A stretch of 64,000 nt of DNA from Ceratodon purpureus (Eukaryota; Streptophyta; Bryopsida; Pseudoditrichales; Ditrichaceae): the NCBI GenBank assembly GCA_014871385.1, contig CM026425.1, positions 744,001 to 808,000 of the forward strand, read 5' to 3'. How positions within the stretch are numbered: position 1 is the first letter of the stretch; every line of letters starts with the position of its first letter. This document shows, piece by piece, positions 10,670-22,545 of this stretch. The notes under the pieces are model-generated. The model saw only the letters and a program-made list of their open reading frames with translations. It made no database searches and was not told where the DNA came from. The translations under genes and the position numbers were made by a program.

Positions 10670-12744
10670 TCAATACCCCTCACGGTAGTGCTCCCTCAAG
10701 ATGGGCCACTTGTGTACATCTTTGAATCGGTTAATAAGATGTCCGAGTCCACCTCTCGTTCCACGATCGTTCTTGCAAACTCTATCAAGGTAAGAATCAA
10801 AAACTAAACCAAGGTCTTCAATCCTCTCAAAATGACGTGGTTGCTCTTCCGCTTCATAATATGCGATGGACATATTGCCGCAGTTGATCCTTGCGGCAAT
10901 CTTTGCAGTTGCGAACTCCTCCGATCTAATACCCAAATCTAGAATGATTTGAATATCTTGGTTCTCCTTGTGTACATATACCACGCTAGGATTCATCCAA
11001 TATCGCTTTCCCATGGTCTCTTGCATCTGTTGGGCACTCTCGAAAACCCGGGGCGACCTTTTAGGCTCATCTTTCTTCGTCATCAAGCCCCAATCGCATA
11101 CCACGATGTAGATCTTCGACTCATCCGCCGGAAAGTGAAGTAGGATGTTGTCTGGTGACAAGTCATTGTGGAGCCAACCAGATTTGTGCACCCCATCCAT
11201 AATGTTAATGAGTGCCCAAGCAAGCTCTGTTCGCTTGTTCTGATGAATGGCCGCAAACCGAATAACACCCGGATGGGGAATTCTTATCGCAAGAGATTCG
11301 TTGTTGTGGTCCACGCATGCCAAATCCGGCCTAAGAGACCAATTAAGCGGCCGTTTTTCAGCAAACTCCCAAGCTGGAGAGATTTCAGCAGACAGCTCGA
11401 TGCGAACCTTGTGTATGGTTGCATAACCACCTCTAAGGACATTTCGGTCCAATGGATGGAAAATTGCGCCTTCAGACAACACAGTTAAAGATCGCTTCCG
11501 TAAATTAATCTCAGTCTTCCTACAAAGCGGGGAATTCCACCATTCAATAGAAGCACGTCGATGCTGGGAGGAAGCATGATAAAGTGTACAGAAAAAGTGC
11601 TTATCTATTTGTCAATTTCAGCCCTTTTGCAAAAACTGCACAAAAGTGATGGAAAGATGTAATTGAAGTCAATTTTTTTTGCTAATATAGATTCTCAACT
11701 TCTTTTTGTACAACTCGGAAAAGTTTCATGCTAAGTAGACACTTTAAAGTTATTGTATGAGGGCTTCAAACCCAAGCAAAGTGGATGCAAATATTTGAAA
11801 AAGTGGCTATAAAAGAATAAAACATTATCTAAAAATCACTTTTGATGAAGTGGGGCTCTCTGTATGTTTAAGAGGTATTCTAAAATAGGCAATTCATATA
11901 CTCATTGTTTGATTTAGAATTCCAAAAGTATCGCAAGGATGTTTTTTAAGAGGGTCACTTCCTCAATACTTTTTGTCACTTTTTCTTCACCGAACATTGT
12001 TTTTTAAATTGGAAAAAACATCCTCTAAAGTCAATAGATGGCCCCAAATGAAGAAATGAAGACATTGAAAAAGTTCATTTTCATGATTTAGAACTAGTGG
12101 TCAAATTAGGTTTCGATTGAAGATCTTTTCTTCCTGAAGATGTATACAGGATACCTTCTGACATCTTAAAAAGTGACTAAAACACTCAAAAACCACACCA
12201 AAATGCTCAAAATCAGATTTGAGCTTCGAAAAACAGCACACTTCATAATCACTTCCATTTGGTCACATCGGTCACTTTGTTGTACACTTTATCATGCTTC
12301 CCCCCTGCTGTCTCCACCTCATGGACGTCATTAGTTTCTGGAAGCAATCTGCCTTTAAAAGAACATCCTTGAAGGCCTCGTCTCCCCCCCTATGCTCCCT
12401 TCCATTCTTAGCTAGAATATCACGAGCATTCCATAACGCATTATGTGCACGAGTTGCCACGAATTTCTCGTACTCGGCCTTCTTTCTCTCCTCCTTAAGT
12501 CCTTCCATTGCGGTGCCATCAAGGCATCCATAATCTTCAACTCCATCTTGAGCTTGAACTTTTTGGGCCCGTCCTCTTCATACCGAATGTAACAATTATC
12601 CAAGGAAGCAAGGGTGGTCTACTCGTAAAATCGAACGATGAATTCCATAACAAAATCCTTGCAACGTAAATTCAGTCTATCATCGATGTTCTTCTAATAC
12701 CCTAATTGCCCCACACTCTTCTCCTTCTTGTTCTTCGGCATCAT
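10670..12744 (-). pseudogene. Protein-kinase-like gene split by a DNA transposon
   Basis: On the minus strand a frame begins with a double ATG at 12739-12744 (MMPKNKKEKSVGQLGY). It meets two TAG codons and a one-base frameshift near 12508, and reaches RWRQ at the edge of an inserted transposon (11570-12301). On the other side the frame resumes and runs to 10670. The C-terminal 270 residues contain a kinase catalytic loop (HNDLSPDNILL) and a DWG in place of DFG; no glycine loop or VAIK lysine is obvious. Removing the transposon and one copy of its putative 5-bp target duplication joins the two halves in frame. Two nonsense codons and the frameshift make a working full-length product unlikely, though the kinase-like half is intact. 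It may belong to a repetitive gene family. Confidence 0.55.
11570..12301 (-). mobile_element. Non-autonomous DNA transposon (copy A)
   Basis: The element is about 730 bp and has perfect terminal inverted repeats of 21 bp containing GAAGCATGATAAAGTGTACA. A putative target duplication TGCTG lies on both sides, allowing for a few G residues at the tips. It has no open frame of its own. It is strongly similar, in opposite orientation, to the element at 47306-50205. It sits inside the kinase-like gene. Confidence 0.75.
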
Positions 12745-13700
12745 GGAAGACCTTCAAACATAAGTCCTAGTCAAATTCACTCCAATTTCTTTTACTTTAT
12801 GTTAAATTTAATAAGTAAGCATAGTCTCACATCTCACATACATCGAAGATTGCACAACAAAAAGTTCTTCGCATGCAAAATATGCATCTTTATGAGTACA
12901 AAATTACAAAGATTGTACTGTCACACAGATTCAAGTTTCACATGTTTGTACTCATTTGTCCACTTAAAGTTTTAATTCTTACATTTGAAAGAGTTGTGGG
13001 CAATCTTCTAATCTTTAACTACCATGCCTTACTATTTGATTATACCAAATGATAGTATATAATTTAAAACTTGATAAATATGGGTCTTTTTGGAGGAGCT
13101 CCAAACATGAGTTTAAAGTCAGATTTTTTTAATTTTTTTTTGGGAATTTAATGAAAGGACTTGTTGGTGCACAAGGGCCAAGAATTTAATTTTGTTAAAA
13201 CAGAATTTTTCACTTCCATTTGGCACATCAAAATTTTATGTCCTAAAATAAGCTCTAGCCCTTAAATATTCTCTATAGATTTCTTTTTTACAGATATGTA
13301 GTTAATTTTGTACAGTTTGTATTTTTTGTACATTGTGGACCAATCATCACCTCCCACATGGCATCCAAATTGGGATCCACCTAACGTGTCGAGTAACCTC
13401 TAGTGCTATTGGTCGGCGCTAGAATAGCTCGGGGACTGCGTTTTATACAATTTGTACAATTTGTACAAAATTGCCAGGAGAGCGACCCTAGCATATTCTC
13501 ATCTTTCAGCTCAAAGGTTCTGTTACACAAACGATTTGCTTTTAAGCTCTAAGTGACTAATCGCGAACACAAAAAACACACGAGTCTTTCTTTGGTCTTC
13601 ATATCCTTCCCCTTAGATGCTAACTGTAACTCACTATACAAAATTTGACTATGCAGATGTTCACCTCGTCAACGCTTTCTTACAAAACTACAACTAAGAG
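12745..13700. other. No gene seen
   Basis: This AT-rich stretch has no supported exon on either strand. It presumably includes the upstream region of the kinase-like pseudogene and the 3' flank of the gene at 14.1 kb. Confidence 0.5.
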
Positions 13701-13714
13701 AAAGTCTAATCCAC

Positions 13715-13991
13715 TTAACCACTTATTTCGTGATCAGGCCTTTGTGTGAACCATGGTGGCAAGAGGCTATTGTGTCGAAGCATGCGTGTGAGGCTCGACT
13801 CTGGCAGGAGGCTTGATTCATCTGCAACCGCGTCCTGAGGCACTCCACCATCTTCAGGAACCACCACTCGGTCTTCTATGGTAGGAGTAGCCTGATAAAT
13901 TGGCTCTTGTTGCCTTTTCGCTGTTTTAGCCACCATACGAATGTTGTCTATCAACCCTACCACACCGCCTGAAATTCCAATAACAAGGCTT
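13715..13991 (-). CDS. Possible alternative last exon of the 14.1-kb gene
   Basis: After an acceptor (TTGGAATTTCAG) the minus-strand frame GGVVGLIDNIRMVAKTAKRQ runs to a stop at 13715. It could be joined in phase to an internal donor (TTGG|GTCAGT) in the exon at 14111-14272, giving a protein with a different, longer C-terminus. Whether this is used, or is a remnant of something else, cannot be told from sequence alone. Confidence 0.3.
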
Positions 13992-14110
13992 GATAAGAAA
14001 TTTGAGCTAATCTTCCGCAACCGTAACCTCAATTTAACAGAGTTGTTAATTATTAAATTAAAGTGTATCTAACTTATCATCAAAACTTAACTTTCTTTTG
14101 GTCTACGTTA

Positions 14111-15124
14111 TCACAAATACGATGAATAGTTTATAGAAGCCCATCTATTTAGTTGTGCGGCTTCAGGATACTGACCCAACTGTCTGACCAGATTCTCGAA
14201 CCGCTCCAAAGGACGACACGCATTTTCACGTTCCTCACCTGTTGCAATATCACATTCAACCTGATATGCCTCCTGAAACATACAATGCACTTGGTTCAAT
14301 GAATTGGGAAACAACCAAAAAAGCAACAGATATACGTTGAAAAGTTAGTGTAGCTGCAATGAGAATCACGCACCCAGTGCCCACTGGTACCAGAACCTAC
14401 TAATAAAATTGGAGGTATCTTGAGACATGGGTGATATAGAACATTTCCAAATAAGCCAAAGATTCTGGCTGAATGACAAACCCGGAGAAACAACCAGACC
14501 CTGGCACAGGATCACCTCTCCTTTAAGTCGTCCCCAATAATATGGGTAGCAAACCATAGGTAGCAAACAAGAAGATCCATGCGCCATTAGGGAGCAAAGA
14601 TAATAACGTTCAATAAAAAAGGAGGGTGGGTACCTTGATATTCTCAAACTCAAAGAGAGCTTCCCAGCACCGATAAGCTTCATCGCCTTCAAGAATCGTG
14701 CACTTATCTGCACCCCAAAAATCCGCGCACAGAATTATAACCAGATGGAGGTAGCAAGAGGCCAGATATAGATTTGTCGATCAGATCGCCTGAAAGTGTG
14801 ACCTCAATTGAGACTTTGATCTGCAAGAAGTGGAAACGAGATAGGATGCATACCCGCAATCGCATGTTCTGCTTTCTCCAGAAGCGAAGGCTCCCGCACA
14901 AGACGGCTAATACGGCTTTGGTTGAAAGGCTCCATTTTCGGTACGTTCTGGCCAGTGTTGTTATGTTGAACGCCTTCGGACATGGAGGCTCTGCTACTAC
15001 CAGGGCTCATTGACAACACTTTGCCATTAAGAGATGCGATTTGCTTGCTTTGTGCTCGAGCCTGGGGCACTACTGTGTCCAAAGGGACAGCTGTGAAGGG
15101 TGCCATAAGTCCAACTGAAACCAT
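14111..15124 (-). CDS. 168-aa protein with paired CxnC-FEN motifs
   Basis: Three exons join with matching phases: 14854-15124 (271 nt), 14634-14707 (74 nt) and 14111-14272 (162 nt), giving 168 residues and TGA. The first 85 residues are Ser/Ala rich and poor in acidic residues, as in a plastid or mitochondrial targeting peptide. The rest has two similar motifs: C-x9-C-x5-FEFEN and C-x10-C-x4-ERFEN. This spacing and the acidic helix after the second Cys recall CP12-like redox proteins, but similarity is weak and I do not assign that function. It could equally be an uncharacterised plant protein. Splice donors GTATGC and GTACCC and acceptors ending TGCAG and TTTCAG are clear. An alternative 3' exon may lie at 13715-13991. 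The 5' flank (15125-15850) shows no other gene. Confidence 0.65.
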
Positions 15125-15849
15125 CTCCACTCAGGTCTTCCTTCTCTCCCGCCAAGAGCGCACAGAAGTATCTCTATCTCAAAACTCTCCCCAAAATATC
15201 AGTCTCCTGGTTCTCCGAATCGAAAGGTTCTCGAAGTCTTGAACTAAACTAGACGTAAGAAACTGATCGTGTACAAATTAGTTCGACAAATTGATGATGA
15301 GGTCGACAAGTTAGGTGCTGATTCAAACCCTTCACGCTCAATTCTGCTCAGTTCTGCAATCAAACACAACCATGACATCAAGACTTCACTAATTGTGTAA
15401 TTAACATATTTAACTTCCCCTCCCTTGCAGGTAACAACTACAAGAAACAATCACAACAACAGGGGACAAATTGCAGAGTACATACCAAAAATCAGCCAAA
15501 CCCTCACCTGAGTCACGCCCATTGCATCGCAACACCCATAACAAAGCTCGCCTTGCGTGCATGCCTGCCTGCCTGTCTCCTTCCTCCGGAAAAACCCGAC
15601 TACTTAGTGCACACACAACACGCTAACAGGAACTTAAAAGGAACGAGGAAAGGGTACGAAAAGCCTGAAGCACAAAGGCTCGACACCAATAGACAGAGTC
15701 TAAGAGAGGGGGATGAATTTGGCAGAGAAGACGAAGAAAGCGGGTAGCCCTGCCTGGGAGGGCTGCGATGCGATGCCATCTACTAATTTTGGACGCAGCA
15801 CTGATCCGTGGCAATCGAGTGCGTCTGACAATTAGTCACTTACGTAGAT

Positions 15850-15883
15850 GCGAGCGAGCGAGCGAGCGAGCGAGCGAGCGAGC
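15850..15883. repeat. (GCGA)n microsatellite
   Basis: About eight uninterrupted GCGA units lie in GC-rich DNA. The neighbouring 15125-16500 interval has no supported gene on either strand. Confidence 0.9.
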
Positions 15884-16530
15884 AGAGCGCTGATCCGATC
15901 TTCCGATCATCAACGATGGCCTGGGCGCGCGGATGGATCGACGACAGGCATCCGATCGGATCAGAGGGGGGCAGGACTTTGCCCTATCAGGACCCAGGAC
16001 CCAGTGTAAATGAATGTGATCTTATCGGGTCTGACACGGCTGAGCGGGCGCATAAGGCTTGTGACTAATTGCTACTGGCTGCATGTTTCAAGCTCCTCCA
16101 GTCTGAGCGAGAGCGCTCAGCGCAGCCTAGCCTCGGCGATGCAACCATCGCCCACTTCATTGCATTGTACTGCACTGCACTCGTCGCTTGAAGGGCTCCC
16201 GGGTCTTCGATCGCGACCATCAAGTCGAAGTAATTAATTTGGTTGTCATGGTCTCTCACTCGCAGTGCCTGGCAGCAAACGGGCCACCAGACGAACGGAT
16301 GGATGGTGGCAACTCACTAAAATCAAGCATTAAATTGAGACTACAAAAAGTCTCAATTTAACAAATATCTTCGAGGTGCTCTTTGAGCTTCCTTTAGCCC
16401 CACCGTGCATCAATCCGTTGACGTCAAAGTTGATGGTTAGAAAGGACAAGAAGTACAAGATACACCCATGGTACAAGGCAATGACCTCTAACATAATTAA
16501 CGACCAAGGGCTTACTTTCCATATTGCGAA

Positions 16531-17581
16531 TTGGCACTGGTGTCCGCCAAGGACTCCGCTGCTCCAAGTCCCAATAAACGCCCACGAGTCACAGACCTTG
16601 CAGCACTCGGGGGAAGCAACGCCATGGCCGACTTGGGACCACATACAACGGAATTCCAAGATCAGAGTATAGAGATGGCTACCTGCGTGGAGCGCATGCT
16701 CCTGTTTATCCACATCGCGGAGCAAGAGCGACTAGCCATGACAGATCTTGAAGAACGCACCAAGCGGAGGGCCACGCAAGCCATTCAAGCCGCACAGCTT
16801 CAAGCCAAGCAGACTATTGGGGAGGCTCGAGAGGAATTCCGCGTACAACTATCTGAGGCTCATCAAACCATCACCAACTTCCGGAATCAGGTAGCCAACT
16901 TGGAACTGGAACTCACCGCCGCGCACAACCAAGTAGACGCCATGGACAAGGCCAAGACCTTAGCCGAGGAGCGAGCAAAACGATTGGAGCAGCAAAACGC
17001 CGAAGCCCTAGCCAGGTGCAAAACGCTCCACGATGCATTGTCTCAGGGCACCAACACACCAAATCTGGAACCAATGGACAGCGAGGAGATGGCACGATTA
17101 TAGCAGGCACGCATTGACACAGAGAATGCAAAGACAAATTTTGAAGTCAATAAGGTCACTGTGGGTTCAGAAGGCAGCTCAATCCGTAGCCACACATGCA
17201 TACCGCATGTTGTGGGAGAATCCAACCACATCGGCAGCCCCTCTTCAAGAGTTTTTTTATTCTTGCATTGATGACGCCTTGGTCGACCTAGATTTGGAGA
17301 AATCTGAGCCCACCTGGGACATGGACTTAGAAGTCATGGCAATTGACACCCTAGAATCCTCCGGCCAGGACGCTAACCAGATGCTCGGCAACACGGTTAC
17401 CTTAACAGAGAATAATCTACCTACACACCAAAATCAGGTGATTCAGATTTCTGTACCTTCCCTGTCGTTGGAGCCATGCCAGCAGCCGGACCGCGTCTAT
17501 ATTCCCGATGCCTCCATCGACACGGAGGATACACCCCACGCATCACCTTGCCTGCCAACATCCGTCCCAGCCTCGACCTAG
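16531..17581 (+). pseudogene. Decayed coiled-coil ORF, retroelement ORF1-like
   Basis: The frame 16531-17103 encodes 190 residues, most of them a long Ala/Glu/Gln-rich coiled coil (for example RRATQAIQAAQLQAKQTIGE). It ends in TAG. The reading continues in another frame (17033-17581) with AYRMLWENPTTSAAPLQEFF and DALVDLDLEKSEPTWDMDLE, so a frameshift separates the halves. A further acidic frame, 17627-17893, follows on the same strand. A coiled coil followed by acidic sequence fits an ORF1/gag-like protein of a LINE, but no zinc knuckle is seen and no reverse transcriptase follows. It could also be a decayed host gene. Confidence 0.4.
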
Positions 17582-18516
17582 TTGCATGCACCAACAATCC
17601 ACGCCGCACCAAGTTAGTCCAATACTGTGGTACGCATTCTCCACAAAACCTTCAGGGAACATAAGATAGCCTTGCAGAAATTGGAGGAAGAATATGATAT
17701 GGAGGGGGAAGGTAGCGATGATAGCGATGCAGAGGAAGAATCTGAGATAGCCATTGCTGAAGTAAAGAAATGCTTTGCTTCCACTACTAGAAAATCAGGG
17801 TGTAAATCAATTAGTTTGGAAGAGAAGAGTCTGTTGATGTGGGGTCTTGAATCAGACAAGTTGATTCACACACATGGAAGAGGTTTGTCTTGATTTAGAA
17901 CTTGGAAATCTAAGTCCTCCACATGTGCGTCCAACGTGGACTTGCTGATGACTAGGATGATGAGTCAGGATATGACTGGGCAATCCGATGTGGCATTATC
18001 TCAAGACATAGAATTCAATTTAAACTTAGGACGTAGATTCAGCATATACTCAGGATGTAGATTTCAAAATAAACTTAGAACATAGATTTCAATGTAAATT
18101 GATGTATGTACAGATTTTTTATTTATTTTCATTTTAGACCAAATGTCGCACAGTAATAGATTTGAGGTTTAGATGAAATGTCCCAATGGAATACCAATAT
18201 GAACTCAAAATGTCATTCGTATTTACATTTCATAATATGTGTACAATGAACATTTTGGCATCATGTCGTTAAATCTATATTCTAGCATACGTCTAATCTA
18301 CAACATATCTAGATTCACTGGTCTTTTCTACCAAAACAGAAATGGCTGCTAATCTAAAACAATATGCACATCTAATCTAATCTCTAGCTAATCTAAACAA
18401 TATGCTGCATGCAGGTCTTCGACGCAAACTTCACCCATCTGAAGTCAATAAATGAAATCCACAAGTATCATGCCTTAATCGCCGATGCAAATCACAAGAG
18501 ATGGAGAGGAATATGC

Positions 18517-19417
18517 CTACAATAAAATGGAAGAATGTGAAAAATCCAACAACGAGAGAATGCCTAGGCAGTATCTAGAAATGAGATTTGCAAAAGGTGG
18601 CGTACCAAACGAGAAGCATAAAAAGGCTCGCTGCCAGCTCTTTTCACTCCTGCCCAAGGATCACATAGCCATCAGTAATACATGTCAAGCTAGCGGTGGA
18701 CAACATAGCAAGTTCAAGATACATGAATATACTTCAAACTGCAGCGAGTTGCTTTTAATTACCTCAATTTCCAAAAGGCCTCCAAGGTGCGTTTAGGACA
18801 TGAAGGGCGATTTCCGAGCTGGAAGTTCAAGCAAAAGTCACGACATTGAAACATAAACTCTTCTTCGGCTACCTCGTTCACGTACAGCCTCCCCATCTTT
18901 ACAATACTCCCCAAGATAAGTGTGCATGTCACCATGGATATGACCATCAAGCCTTCCTGTAAACACAAGATTAGTGCCCGCAAATGATGATGAACTTCTC
19001 TCTAGCAAACGGATGTTCCTTGCAGACATGAAAAGAAATCAGACTTACCACAAGTGTTGTGAGGACCCCATAGATACCCAGCACCACCTGGTTACACGAC
19101 AATCAATTGTCAGTCAACATACACACGCCCACTGACCCAGCTATACCAAATTCAAAACCACCTTCAAGAAGATTCACAAGACATTCAATACCAGCTGAAG
19201 CGAACAATAAAGGGAGAAGAAAAGGTTTGAAAAAACTCACCCAGCTATTATCTAGCTCCGCAATGAACTGTGTCAAAGTAACAGTTGCAAATCCACAGAA
19301 TAAAGCCGCCAAATTAGAGATTGCTTTCAGCTGATCGGACTTCCCCTCCAGGTCTCTCCTATTCCTTTCAACAAATCTGCGCATACAGAGTATGACTATA
19401 AGAAAAGTGCCAATCAT
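18517..19417 (-). CDS. ORAI: ORAI-like calcium channel, ends uncertain
   Basis: Four exons splice in phase: 19241-19417, 19049-19087, 18763-18956 and 18517-18649, predicting 180 residues. LKAISNLAALFCGF matches the start of ORAI transmembrane helix 1. VVLGIYGVLTTLVEGLMVIS plus MVTCTLILGSI match helix 2. FMFQCRDFC, RPSCPKRTLEAFW and SWQRAFLCFSFG match the loop and helix 3 of plant and algal ORAI. ORAI forms hexameric plasma-membrane calcium channels. The residue aligned with the human filter Glu106 is Gln here (GFATVTLTQF). The start is uncertain: either ATG at 19417 or an upstream exon joined at an acceptor ending at 19377. The last exon may really end at a GTACGC donor after FSFG, with helix 4 encoded further on; a WVKF-like segment lies near 18427-18437. 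As modelled, helix 4 is absent. Confidence 0.6.
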
Positions 19418-22400
19418 AACCTGGGCCGTAGAAAATAGACCAAAAATTCCAAGCCCCTACACTGTAATGATCCTAACCCTGCAGTAACCCATGTGCAGCC
19501 AATAAATAAAACACTAGCAAAAACATACCGTCTCACGCAAAGACACCACCCTCAATAGTCCAAAAACAACCTAAACCATAAACCCTAAACCCCGCCAAAA
19601 AAAACTCGACATGACAAAACCATTCCGGAGCAAGAAAAGAATTGCCCACAAAGAATGGCCGAATTGAAATTGCGACGGTACAATTCTGTCCTCGCCTGAG
19701 CCAAAGAGCCCGTGCGTTCTAGAGGTTCCGTTGCTCCATGTCCTGAATCTGTGGTTGTCAATCTGTGGTTGTCAACCAAAGGTTGCGAAATGAAGAACTT
19801 GTTGCGGTGGTAGACTTGCTGCGGCTGCTTGATCTTGAAGTCTAGAAGTTGTATTGCACACAACCGATCACCAACATCAACCCCACGTCGCAATAATGTC
19901 GAAATAATGTAAACCAATAAACTTCCCAATAAAACAAAAACAATCTCTCTCTCAATGCCATGGAGCGGAACCAACAACCCTAAACCCCCAAAATACTTCA
20001 CAAAACCCCGCGCGCACACAAAACCACAGGTGCCTTCCTCCATGCAATGTGCAACCGCATGGGCATGTGTCGCAGTCGGGCATTGGGTTCCGCAGCCACC
20101 GTAATTGTTCACAGCATCCACGCACTAACTGTTGCATAACCTGAATCCGGCGTTGCACTCAATGCTGCAGACCTCACTGGAGCATTTCGCTGTGCCATTG
20201 CCAGTTGTTGGGCACGTTCGAACAACGAAGCCCTAAACACCACGTCACTGTTAAACCTTTCGCCACATCAGCGTGCTTCACTTCTCGCTTACGAATGAAC
20301 AACATTTTCTAGTTGATTTTAAGATTCCGTGATAATGATCTTGATACCATTTCCCGGAATCAACTGCAAGATTGGTCTGCTGTTGGGCTGAACAGTTTTG
20401 AGTTGATTCTTTGTTGTTTTTTAGATGATATTCGAGTAGTATTCACATCGTGATTTGGCTAATTGCTATTCTAATCCTCAGGCTGACAATGTTCAACGTC
20501 CAGCTTGAAACAAGCTGCTAGACGAAACCGTATTTGACATTTATCAGTATGCCCGCACCTCCAGGTCGAAGCATAACGTGCTTCATCGTGGCGTCGCAAG
20601 AGCCATAGCCGACCTCTTCGGTAACCAAGACCCTCCCCGACGTCAAGCCCAAGTCCCACGTGAAGAAACCCGCCCGGACAAAAGACCCGCTGGCCGCCAA
20701 TCACACCATTGACCTAGCAAATCGAGGACGATTTGCAATCTCAAAGGAACGGCAAAATGTTACTCAGACACCATGTCGAACAAGGAATTAGCAGCTGGCC
20801 ACCTAGGAGAACAGGGAGTGGAAAGCTGAGTGCCGAGGCGAACATGGAGTTAACTCATCATTGTGGCCAACATGAAGGAACTAGACGGTGACACTGGATG
20901 TCACGACTAGGAATAACGGATTAGAATACACATAAAGAGTAGTATTGCGATAGTAGCAGGACTTCTGGTTTTATCACGATGCCCAAGTAGTTTTGTTGTA
21001 CCAAGCATACGTTAAGTCAATTTTCCTTTAGACTGTTGTTTTCTTGTTGCTCTCAGCTCTCACGCTCATAACTATTGTTTTTCCTCTTATGAAATAGAAG
21101 GCTGACTCAGTGGGCACTTTGGAGACACTCTGTTCTATGTGATCTCTCGGTTCATGTCTCCTTGTCTGAAATTGCATTGTTATGATATGACCTTGCTCTC
21201 TTTCCTCCTTGGTCTTTGATCTGTCTTTTTCTGTCTTGGATTCCACAGCCGCCTAGGTCCTATGCCGTTTAGACTATTTCAGTTGACGGTTGGCTTTCAG
21301 GACATTTTGAATGTCGACCAACACTTAGCCTCGGTGGTCGTAGCAGTGGAAACATAATCGCTAACTCTAGGCCACGTCACTCCAGGAACTACCTTCCTAA
21401 TCTTCAACTAACATCTCTTGAATAAACACTCTCAGTACCAAGGCTCCCCCTGGCTCCTTGCTGATCTCAGAATACTTCCTCTTGAACAGTGCTTCTTTGG
21501 TATGATATTCAGAAGTGTTTAGAAGTGTTCATGGATTAGTGAGGTTGTGATTAGTTTTCTAAATTCACTTTTGCTACTGATAATCACTTTGTGGAGCAGA
21601 ACTTCGCATTCATATGGCAAGGTTTAAATTTAACTTATTGAAACCCTAGTGTGGAGTCTTTGTATGGTGTCCTGCACCCAATAGGTGTGCTACCCCAGGT
21701 TTGTACACCGAAAGCAACGGAATCTACTCAATACACTAAGTTCAAGTGGCCACCAGCTTTCACCAGTCTGCATGAGTGGAAACGTACAAACTAACTGCAG
21801 GTTTTGATACCAGTTTCAACCCACCGAGACCAGCAAACAAAGTATCCACCTCTATCGACCAACTTTCGTACAAAGGTGCACATACTCTCCATCTGTACGG
21901 TAGGCAGCGAATTATTCACTTGAAGGAGGTAATATGTGGCCATGATTTAAGCTACATTCATCTTGAGAATATTTAGCATACACATGAACCTTCTGAGTCT
22001 AGTTGTGAGCACAGAGGAACAAGAACCACTTGGCCAGAAGAGCAAGACGGTGTAGTACAATTCGAGTATATTTAAGTTGTTATGCCACTGCAAAAATCTC
22101 ATCCCCTCTCAGAATTATTATCAGAACAGGCAGCATGCAACAGGGGTGGTCTGAAATTTGGTGACCTTGATCTTGTGATCCACAACATCGGGTAAATAAA
22201 ATACAATCTTTGAGTGATGCTTTCTAAGAATTGCATTTAGTTCGAGGCTTGCAATGAAAACCTTTTAAACATTCGAAATATTGCAGAACACAACATGAGG
22301 TTGAAGTTGGGGCTTGTTAAGAAGCACAGGATTAGCAATCGTTGGAGATAGTTGTGAAGGCAGCCATTGAATTACTTGCGGTTCTAAGCCCGTGCAGCAT

Positions 22401-22545
22401 TGTGATTTGAAATTAGGGTTCCAGGGCTTTGTGGCCTGTTCTTTGGGAGAATTGGCGATTAACTCAAAGGATGAACATCACCAAAATGCAGGAATCACCA
22501 CAAGGTGAATGAAGAAGCTAAAACTCAATTATTATTCAGATCACA
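19418..22545. other. Intergenic, no supported gene
   Basis: Several short frames exist on both strands, but none shows domain character or exon borders that fit neighbours. Telomere-like AAACCCTAAA words occur near 19575-19590 and 19978, and such teloboxes are common in plant 5' regions. The true first exon of the ORAI-like gene may lie here. Confidence 0.4.

Noticed and set aside
11570-12301. Copy A read as an intron
   Set aside because: It has no GT at the left edge; using the nearest GT and the AG at the right edge loses the kinase frame.
10670-12744. TAG read as a sense codon (altered genetic code)
   Set aside because: Other genes here use TAG as a normal stop (for example the kelch gene), so decay is the better explanation.
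18485-18796. 103-codon plus-strand frame
   Set aside because: It is antisense to two ORAI-like exons that have clear splice sites and family similarity.
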